This document shows, one piece after another, positions 31,786 through 37,465 of a stretch of DNA of 37,465 bases. Location: contig NZ_VWXK01000047.1 of NCBI RefSeq assembly GCF_011752565.1, positions 1 through 37,465 of the forward strand, given 5' to 3'. The notes beneath the pieces are model-generated. The model was given only the letters and a program-made list of their open reading frames with translations. It ran no database searches and was not told the origin of the DNA. Every line of letters starts with the position of its first letter. The stretch's first letter is position 1. This DNA is from Pantoea sp. Ap-967. GTDB taxonomy: Bacteria > Pseudomonadota > Gammaproteobacteria > Pseudomonadales > Pseudomonadaceae. Position numbers and translations under genes: made by a program.

Positions 31786-32479
31786 GGGTGACGACGCTTT
31801 CGCAGTAGGTATTGATGCCCGAGTAGGCGTCGCAGCCACCGCCGCTGAGGTCGGAGTTGCTGTAGATCAAGTTGAGGTCGATGCCCAGCCATGGCCGTGA
31901 CAGCTCCAGTGACCAGTCGGAAAACGCGCTGACCTGGCTGCCGTCGCCAATGGTGAAGGGCGTGCCCAAGCGGTGGTGGGCCACCTTCACGGTTAAGTCC
32001 ATGTTCAGTAGCGGCAACTGGCCAAAGTCGGCGAACAGGGTGCCGGTGCGGTTGTCGGGGTTGTCGCGCCAGGCGCCGCCGATGCGGCTGCCAAGTATCG
32101 AGATACCGCCGTACAGCGCATAACTGTTGGCCCCGGCGATGTTCGGTTGGCTGTAGTGAATCAGCCCGACCTCATAGCCCAAGGTGCTGTCGAAGTGATG
32201 TTTATAGCCCAGGTAGCTGTCCAGGCGCAGGGTCGAGTCGGGTGTTACGCCCATGCTCGGGGCGTACTGGCCGAGGTACCAACCGCTGGGGTGGCTGAGG
32301 TCGAGGCCGCCGTGAAATGCACCTACCGCGCTAGGTGAGATCAGCCCCTGGGCCATGCTGCGCGAGGGCGTGGTGCCCAGCTTGAAATCGAAATCGCCCA
32401 ACTGGCGTTGGATCTGCTGGGCCTGCAGCAACGGGCTGAAGAGGAGCGCCGCGCACAGCGACAGAAAGGGCCTGGTCAT
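31760..32479 (-). CDS. TorF-family putative outer-membrane porin
   Basis: A 239-residue protein with a signal peptide (about 1-20, ending LLQAQ) and a mature part of alternating polar/hydrophobic beta strands ending in aromatic F-F, the usual outer-membrane insertion signal. It fits the TorF (Gcw_chp) putative porin family, including the late C-x9-C pair (GGCDAYSGINTYCES). I prefer the ATG at 32479, with AGGA 8 nt upstream, over a GTG two codons earlier. It likely forms a small beta-barrel for solute passage. The solute is unknown. Confidence 0.8.
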   Translation of the reverse strand: MTRPFLSLCAALLFSPLLQAQQIQRQLGDFDFKLGTTPSRSMAQGLISPSAVGAFHGGLDLSHPSGWYLGQYAPSMGVTPDSTLRLDSYLGYKHHFDSTLGYEVGLIHYSQPNIAGANSYALYGGISILGSRIGGAWRDNPDNRTGTLFADFGQLPLLNMDLTVKVAHHRLGTPFTIGDGSQVSAFSDWSLELSRPWLGIDLNLIYSNSDLSGGGCDAYSGINTYCESVVTLKAQRSFF

Positions 32480-32581
32480 GGTCACCGTCCTGGAAGGCTT
32501 GCTCTTGAGCGGCCAAGGATACCTGTGTCGAGGGCATTTCGGCCAGATGCAGGTACAGCCAACTCCGCCAGCCTGCCAGGG

Positions 32582-32836
32582 TCAGCCCTTGATCGCCGGC
32601 TGGGCTTCGACAGCTTCGGTCACTACCTGCCGGCTGGCGGCACGTTCGATCACCCGTTTGCGCAGTTCGTATTCGTCCAGCGACAGGCTTTGGCGCTGGA
32701 TGGCTTCGAGTTGCAGTTGGCGGGTTTCCTCGACGGTGTAGCCACGCAGTTCGGGGTGATTGGCGGCGCAACCGGTGAGCACGCTGATGGCGATGGCGGT
32801 GAGGGTGGCGAGCAGCAGGCGGGCTGAGGTGTTCAT
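32582..32836 (-). CDS. Small predicted lipoprotein
   Basis: An 84-residue protein with a lipoprotein signal: a hydrophobic stretch followed by the lipobox LTGC, with C23 as lipid-bearing residue. The next residues (AANH) lack aspartate at +2, so outer-membrane sorting is expected. The mature part is a short charged helix (about 35-75, rich in Gln/Glu/Arg) that may form a coiled coil. I do not recognise the family beyond this. GGAG precedes the ATG. It lies 102 bp upstream of the porin gene in the same direction and may be co-transcribed. Confidence 0.7.
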   Translation of the reverse strand: MNTSARLLLATLTAIAISVLTGCAANHPELRGYTVEETRQLQLEAIQRQSLSLDEYELRKRVIERAASRQVVTEAVEAQPAIKG

Positions 32837-33007
32837 CGGGAAGCTCCAGGATTCGGGGGACGGGAATCGATGGAGTGAGGTTATGGGTTGGCGCTGATGG
32901 ATAGAAATTGGTGTTGTCGATAGTGACTATCGAAGTGCCTGCGGGGCTGCATTTGCGGGCTGTGCTGTCGCGCAGGGACCATTGCCCGCAAGCCCGCTGC
33001 CATCCTC

Positions 33008-33094
33008 TGTAGGAGCGGGCTTGCCCCGCGAACACCGGCGCAGCCGGTGCCATGCACCGCGGTGCCTGCTTCGCGGGTCAAGCCCGCTCCTACA
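33008..33094. repeat. REP pair, type A inverted
   Basis: TGTAGGAGCGGGCTTGCCCCG faces GGGTCAAGCCCGCTCCTACA, with the ACCGGC/GCCGGT hairpin and ACCGCGGT inside, as at 15866. The 353-bp gap 32837-33189 holds only this element and AT-richer sequence after it; I see no gene. It separates the GC-rich core genes from the type VI effector locus. Confidence 0.92.
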
Positions 33095-33189
33095 GGATTC
33101 TCCGTTAAATCAGAGAGTTATGATTTGTTCCATAGAAATGAACTTGCCCGTGCCATCCACTGCGTCGTTCTCCTTTGATGGCACACGTC

Positions 33190-34083
33190 TTATCGTCTTT
33201 TGCGCTTTTCTGGTGTTCTTGGGCTGCTCTCAAGTGCTTCAGGCGGTGCAGGTGCAGCTTTCACATTGAAAAGTATGCAGATGAAGTACCAGCAGATGGC
33301 GACACTCAGGTTGTAGGGGAACAAGACGGCCCAAAACGGCAGTTGCCAGTTTTTCTTGCCCTGCAGTTCTCCGGGTTCGCCCGTTCGCCAAGGGGCGTAG
33401 TGGCGCCAGGCTTGGGCTGGGGTCAGGCAGATGGCATGCAGGGGGACGTGCCACCAGTTGGGTTCGCCAGGTGGGGGGAGTTTGTCAGGGCCGTGGTCCA
33501 TGAAGTGGCGCAGGTATTCCCAGACTTCAGCGACGTATTTTACGTCTGGTTCAGTGGGCTCGTTGCTGTCGATCCAGAGGCAGTCTTTTTGGTGGAGAGT
33601 GCCGTCAGCTCGGCGGGGAGCGAATGCCAGGGCGTAGCTCGTGCTGAAAGATGAGCCCCCGAATTCGGTGCGTTTGAAGGCTCCTCCCATTGTAGTTTTC
33701 CAGTCGAACTGTACGAGTTTTTTGCCGCGCTGGTAATAGACTCTCTTTTTGAGTCTGCTTAAGTGGAAGTGGGAGTTATTCTTTATTATGTAAGCTCTGT
33801 ACAGCAGAAATGGTATGAAAATCAATGGGGCAATTAGATATTGAAGCATTGAGTGTGGGCGTGACAGGAGCAAATGGCGGTAGTCATCGTCTAATATTTC
33901 TGGGTAAATATATAGCGCCGAGATCAAGACTATGGCTGTATAGAGTTTTCCCATGAAGACGGAGTCTTTTATCCAGGGGTTTCTCAAGGTTAGATGGTTG
34001 GTGGATATGTCGACTACTTGATCTTTTATGTATGGTGTGCTTTTCGTGCTGCCGTGGTGTGAGAATAGCCAGGTTATAGACAT
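33190..34083 (-). CDS. DUF6708 membrane protein, candidate T6SS immunity partner
   Basis: A 297-residue protein with membrane segments at about 45-62, 79-100 and 250-275 and a cytosolic middle with a Trp-rich block (DHGPDKLPPPGEPNWWHVP). It fits the DUF6708 family as I recognise it, which often lies directly behind VasX/BTH_I2691-type effectors. It starts 4 bp after the effector stop, so both are co-expressed. An inner-membrane protein next to a pore-forming toxin is a natural immunity candidate, as TsiV2 is for VasX, but this is inference. The 5' part is clearly more AT-rich than the core genes nearby, a sign of transfer. Confidence 0.72.
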   Translation of the reverse strand: MSITWLFSHHGSTKSTPYIKDQVVDISTNHLTLRNPWIKDSVFMGKLYTAIVLISALYIYPEILDDDYRHLLLSRPHSMLQYLIAPLIFIPFLLYRAYIIKNNSHFHLSRLKKRVYYQRGKKLVQFDWKTTMGGAFKRTEFGGSSFSTSYALAFAPRRADGTLHQKDCLWIDSNEPTEPDVKYVAEVWEYLRHFMDHGPDKLPPPGEPNWWHVPLHAICLTPAQAWRHYAPWRTGEPGELQGKKNWQLPFWAVLFPYNLSVAICWYFICILFNVKAAPAPPEALESSPRTPEKRKRR

Positions 34084-34087
34084 TGGC

Positions 34088-37084
34088 CTACCTCTCTAAT
34101 GTGAAATGCGTAGTGGTATAATTTTCTTCATCCAAGCCTTTGGCAGGGTGGTATGTGACTGAAATCGTTGCACTCGTATACGGGCGAGCTTCAATTTTGA
34201 AATTCAGTATGAGGCTCCCGTTGACGAGGTAGCATACAGGGTCTGGTAGGGGGATGATTGACTGATGATGATCGCTTGCAACGCTTAAATGTGCACTCCA
34301 GCTACTTTTTGTTAAAGTGAATCCAGGTAGAAAAATCGTAAACTCAATGGCAGGGGAAGAGGGCGGAGCGTTGTGAATGGCTCTATACCAATCAGCTGGT
34401 GATAAGACGGTACTTCTATTCCAGCGACTGTCTAGTTCGTCTAGACCAAATTTTTTAGCATCATTCGCTGAAAGCAGCACTGGTTGATAGTAGGCTGAGT
34501 GCCAGCTTTGCACTTCCTCACTCAGACTGGAGTAAAGGGGGAGTTTTCTCTCGAAGTCTAATTTGATATCGATCCGTTTCTCACCATCATTCAGTCGGTT
34601 TCCAAAAATGCACCTTGATGCCCATAATTCAAGAGGACTGTGCAGGCGCTCATCAGCCATAGCATGTAGATACAGACCACCTGTTATGGCTGCTGCTCCC
34701 AGCAATACAACTGCTGCTGCAGCCCATCCTGCGAATGGGATCACCGACGTGGCGCCCGCGATAGCAAGGCTACCCTCCAGTACTAATATGGAGCCGAGTG
34801 CGACGGATCCTCCTCCGTAGAAAGTAAGGTCTGAGGCTTGCAAATCGCCATAAGCGCTTTGTCTTTTTGACTTTTTGAAATCAGAAACAAAACCTAAAAT
34901 TATCGCAGGATAACCAGAGAGCCTAGCGAAAAAATTACTTGCAAAAAGTTTGGTAAGCCCATTTCCGAAACCCATGCCCGGAGCTGCAGAACCAAAACGT
35001 AGCGTTATTGCTTTCTGGGTAGCCCGCAATCCAACTAGCGTCGCTGCCGCGGCGCCGATCACCCCAAAGATCGACGCAGCAAACCCCAGGGTGTATTCCG
35101 GTGCATTACTCTTCTGCAAACTGTTGTAAGCCGCCTTCAGCGCAATGACATTGAACCACAGCATCCCAACATTCAAACCCGCTCCTGTACTAGATGTCAG
35201 CAACCCGATCAACTTCGGCTTTACCCGCGTAGTCGTGGTCAACTCCAGCGCCACCGTCCGGCTGCCCGTGATGCGCAGTGCCTTCATTTCCTCTACCTGC
35301 GCCATCCCGCTTTTCAGGTACTTATCGACCTCCTGGCTAAAAGGGTTCTCCCGGATCAGCGTATCGGTGACGGCATACCGCGCCGCCAGCAGCCCCAGCG
35401 CCTTCTCGGCATTGGCCTCGCTGGCGGCGGCCAGCACTTGCTGGCGCAGGCTGTTGCTGGCCGTCCAGCGGGCCTGCCCATGCATGCGTTTGAGCACCAC
35501 GGTAGTGACGGACTGGGCGGTGAGGTCGGTGATGTTGGCCAGGGCCGGGAATCGGCCGACCAGGCCTTCGATCACGTTGTCGCTGCCTCCGAGCAAAGTG
35601 CCGACCGCGTCGGCCTTGTCGCGGAAGGGATTGAACGGTGCCAGGGCTACATACAGCGGGCTGTCGTGCTGGTCCAGCCAGCGTTCCAGCCGCTGTAAGC
35701 GCAGGTCTTGCTCTTCGGTGCCGGGCACGGGTTGGCCCATGGGGTGAATCAGCAGGGCGAGGGAGGTTTCCAGGCCGCGTGCGGAGGTGAGGTCGTCGCG
35801 GTCATAGCAGGCCAGTGCAGCGGCCAGGCTGTAGGGGTTGTCGAGGTGGCCGTTTTCGGCAGTGGCCAGCCAGGCATCGTGATCGGCGCTGGCTTGCAGG
35901 GCCGATGCTTGCAACTCGGCGATACGTTGTTCGAGCTCGTCGCGTTCGGCCAGGAAGCCGAGGTACTTGGCGGTATCGAGGCGTTGCCCGAGGCGATGGC
36001 CCTGTTCGGAGTAGTCCTTGTGGGTGAGCACCCGGAAGCGCTCTTCGTACGGCGGTCTTGGCCGGCTGTCTGGGCGGATGCGCAGCGCGGCGGTGGCCAG
36101 GTTCGGGTTTTTGGCGGGGTACAGGCTTTCGAGGGTCTTGTTCAGCAGCGTGGCCACCAGGTTGCGGTGGTGGAAGTCGCGGCTGCGCGGGCTCAGGCGC
36201 TCGGCGTTGAGCTGGTAGCACATCGGCACATCAGCCTGCTCGCTGCCCTGGGCAGGCCGCAGGTGGGGCAAGGGCTCGGCGGGCATCAGGTCGCGCAACT
36301 GGTGCTGGTAGGCCGACACCGACAGGCTCAGGTCCAGGGCCATGCCTTCGGCGTCGCTCAGCACCACCACGGCGGGAATCTTCGGCTGGGTGTAGGGGTA
36401 GTGCCGGGCCACGGCGTGGAGCGCGCCGGCGAACAGCGCCGATGGGCGAGGGTGGCTGCTCCAGGCCAGCGACATGCGCTGGGCATCTGGCTTGAAGTCC
36501 TCGACCCAGGTCGGCAGGGCGCTGACGGGCAGCACATGGGGCTGGGTGGACGGCGCCTTGTCGCCGGCGATCAGCTCGGCCATGTTCACTTGGCGCATGT
36601 GCCGGTTGCGCAGGGCCGCCGAGCCGGTGATGCGCGCGGTGATGGCGTTGGTCCACAGGTGCGGGCTGTAGGCGATCCAGACCTCCTGGGCGGTGGTGGT
36701 GCAGGTGTCGGCCCACACCCAGTCCATCGACCGGTTGGAGAGGTAGCGGTCACGCCGGTGGTAGTGCTCCAGCCCCCGGTAGCGCAGTTCCTTGTACTGG
36801 CCTTCGCCGTCGTACTCGTGGATGACCAGCTTTTCGCCGTGGGTGCCTTTCATGAACACGTAGACGTAGCCAGGGCGCAAGGCACGCAGGGTGTAGGCGC
36901 AGTGCTGCAGCGTGGGGAAGCCTTGTTCCAGGGTGAAGCCCGAGCCACTGTAGCGGTAGGGGGGCGCATTGCCGGTGCGAGGCACGATGGCGTAGCGCAG
37001 GGGCAGGATGGGTACCCGCGGGGTGCAGGGTGGGCCGGAGGTGGCGCGGCTGACGGAGGCTTCAGTCATGGGCGGTTTTCCCAT
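34088..37084 (-). CDS. VasX/BTH_I2691-like type VI secretion effector
   Basis: A 998-residue protein. The N-terminus has the VasX-type start (C20, then VPILPLRYAIVP at 24-35). Residues 69-77 (LRPGYVYVF) fit the h-R-x-G-h-h-Y core of the MIX marker of T6SS effectors. A long soluble middle is followed by hydrophobic segments at about 628-655, 667-690 and 758-806, as in colicin-like pore formers that depolarise the target inner membrane. A beta-rich tail ends the protein. The first about 690 codons are GC-rich; the rest is clearly AT-richer, suggesting exchange of the toxin end. Start is ATG 37084 or 37069 (neither has a strong ribosome-binding site). The expected upstream VgrG/adaptor genes are missing, cut off by an IS element. 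Confidence 0.8.
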   Translation of the reverse strand: MGKPPMTEASVSRATSGPPCTPRVPILPLRYAIVPRTGNAPPYRYSGSGFTLEQGFPTLQHCAYTLRALRPGYVYVFMKGTHGEKLVIHEYDGEGQYKELRYRGLEHYHRRDRYLSNRSMDWVWADTCTTTAQEVWIAYSPHLWTNAITARITGSAALRNRHMRQVNMAELIAGDKAPSTQPHVLPVSALPTWVEDFKPDAQRMSLAWSSHPRPSALFAGALHAVARHYPYTQPKIPAVVVLSDAEGMALDLSLSVSAYQHQLRDLMPAEPLPHLRPAQGSEQADVPMCYQLNAERLSPRSRDFHHRNLVATLLNKTLESLYPAKNPNLATAALRIRPDSRPRPPYEERFRVLTHKDYSEQGHRLGQRLDTAKYLGFLAERDELEQRIAELQASALQASADHDAWLATAENGHLDNPYSLAAALACYDRDDLTSARGLETSLALLIHPMGQPVPGTEEQDLRLQRLERWLDQHDSPLYVALAPFNPFRDKADAVGTLLGGSDNVIEGLVGRFPALANITDLTAQSVTTVVLKRMHGQARWTASNSLRQQVLAAASEANAEKALGLLAARYAVTDTLIRENPFSQEVDKYLKSGMAQVEEMKALRITGSRTVALELTTTTRVKPKLIGLLTSSTGAGLNVGMLWFNVIALKAAYNSLQKSNAPEYTLGFAASIFGVIGAAAATLVGLRATQKAITLRFGSAAPGMGFGNGLTKLFASNFFARLSGYPAIILGFVSDFKKSKRQSAYGDLQASDLTFYGGGSVALGSILVLEGSLAIAGATSVIPFAGWAAAAVVLLGAAAITGGLYLHAMADERLHSPLELWASRCIFGNRLNDGEKRIDIKLDFERKLPLYSSLSEEVQSWHSAYYQPVLLSANDAKKFGLDELDSRWNRSTVLSPADWYRAIHNAPPSSPAIEFTIFLPGFTLTKSSWSAHLSVASDHHQSIIPLPDPVCYLVNGSLILNFKIEARPYTSATISVTYHPAKGLDEENYTTTHFTLER

Positions 37085-37126
37085 GGTGAGGCAGCATGCG
37101 CCGCCGGGGTGATGTGTCGCTTGAAT

Positions 37127-37198
37127 TCAGTTCCTTGAACATTGGGTGTCCTCGTCCAGCCACTGGCGCACGGGCGTGCAGGCCAGCAGGGGCTGCGC
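37127..37198 (-). pseudogene. Gene remnant upstream of T6SS effector
   Basis: The frame reads AQPLLACTPVRQWLDEDTQC to a TGA, bounded upstream by an in-frame TGA at 37199-37201, beyond which the frame continues with FWRTFIRT. It looks like the 3' end of a coding gene in the same direction as the effector, where a VgrG- or DUF4123-type gene normally stands. The rest is absent before the IS boundary at 37340. Family assignment is a guess from position. Between 37228 and 37339 I see only a GGGGGG/CCCCCC-type hairpin. Confidence 0.3.
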
Positions 37199-37339
37199 TC
37201 AGGTGCGTATGAAGGTGCGCCAGAACACTAACGAGGAATCAAGTCTCGGGGGAGTTCATGACTTCCCAAAACGTTGTAGGAATTTTCGCTTTAGGGGGGT
37301 AGGCTGCTGGTTAGCCCCCCATCTTCAGGCCGGTACCGC

Positions 37340-37465
37340 TGAACTGCGCCCCAAATGTTAGACGGTCGAAGCTAGGCTACCTCAGCCTGAGTCCTGTAAG
37401 CCACAGGACTCAGGCCATTGAGCTTCATTTTGATTCGTTCGTGGTTGTAGTAATGGATGTACTCG
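37340..37465 (-). mobile_element. IS3-family (IS150-like) element, right end, partial
   Basis: The element begins with the terminal sequence TGAACTGCGCCCC, followed by AAATGTTAGAC, the TG-starting end style of the IS150 group. A transposase C-terminus follows inside it. The element continues beyond the window, so length, left end and target duplication cannot be seen. It lies 255 bp upstream of the effector gene. Confidence 0.8.
37372..37464 (-). CDS. IS3-family transposase OrfB, C-terminal fragment
   Basis: The last 30 residues before a TAG stop read HYYNHERIKMKLNGLSPVAY followed by RTQ, the nearly invariant C-terminus of IS3-family OrfB integrase-type transposases (end of the DDE rve domain). 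The gene is cut by the window edge, not necessarily truncated in the genome. It would catalyse strand transfer of the element together with the OrfA product. Confidence 0.88.
   Translation of the reverse strand, partial: EYIHYYNHERIKMKLNGLSPVAYRTQAEVA

Noticed and set aside
205..33094. CRISPR array made of the recurring GTAGGAGC repeats
   Set aside because: The repeats are paired inverted hairpins scattered over 33 kb between genes, not evenly spaced direct repeats with unique spacers. They are REP elements, and no cas gene is present.
35708..37138. 476-codon plus-strand frame opposite the T6SS effector
   Set aside because: It mirrors the high-GC N-terminal part of the effector, which carries the VasX/MIX-type motifs on the minus strand.

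Overview
The window looks like the chromosome of a fluorescent Pseudomonas of the P. putida group. I infer this from the high GC content with strong GC3 bias, the many inverted REP elements beginning GTAGGAGCGGGC or GTAGGAGCGAGC, and the gene families present (GlxA-type AraC regulators, DUF2790, TorF porin, MtlD fusion, VasX-type effector). No database could be searched, so the genus is firm and the species is not.

Layout. 1-307: non-coding, with palindromes, an AGCAAA tandem repeat and a hybrid REP. 308-5397: a metabolic island with an MFS importer, a GlxA-type regulator, a LysR regulator and a Rieske oxygenase of the choline/betaine/carnitine type. 5525-10092: a GNAT acetyltransferase, a soluble hybrid histidine kinase and a fused mannitol-1-phosphate dehydrogenase/phosphatase. 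10531-17409: a LysR regulator divergent from a tightly coupled operon (PanE-like reductase, VOC protein, MaoC hydratase, CaiB-type CoA-transferase, AroE-like dehydrogenase, AroQ dehydroquinase), then a DHA2-type MFS transporter. I cannot assign this gene set to a known pathway. 17414-22367 (minus strand): a six-gene operon (SnoaL-like, SDR, FAD oxidoreductase, DUF1365, CFA-family methyltransferase, DUF2878) of the type tied to light and singlet-oxygen responses and furan fatty acids. Its upstream region carries two exact matches to the PplR/LitR light-operator consensus as I recall it. 22429-25681: a LysR regulator, a divergent SDR and a PuuC/KauB-like aldehyde dehydrogenase. 25997-30455: a DUF2790 protein and two two-component systems (FixJ/FixL-like and OmpR/EnvZ-like). 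30898-32836: an EamA exporter, a TorF porin and a small lipoprotein. 33190-37084: a VasX/BTH_I2691-like type VI secretion effector with a downstream DUF6708 membrane protein. 37340-37465: the end of an IS3-family (IS150-like) element, running out of the window.

Two operons are the most interesting parts. The light operon has a visible operator architecture and an altered active site in its CFA-family enzyme. The PanE-VOC-MaoC-CoA-transferase-AroE-AroQ operon combines acyl-CoA chemistry with shikimate-type chemistry. Six complete or partial REP pairs break up the gene blocks, and two of them supply the stop codon or C-terminus of a neighbouring gene.
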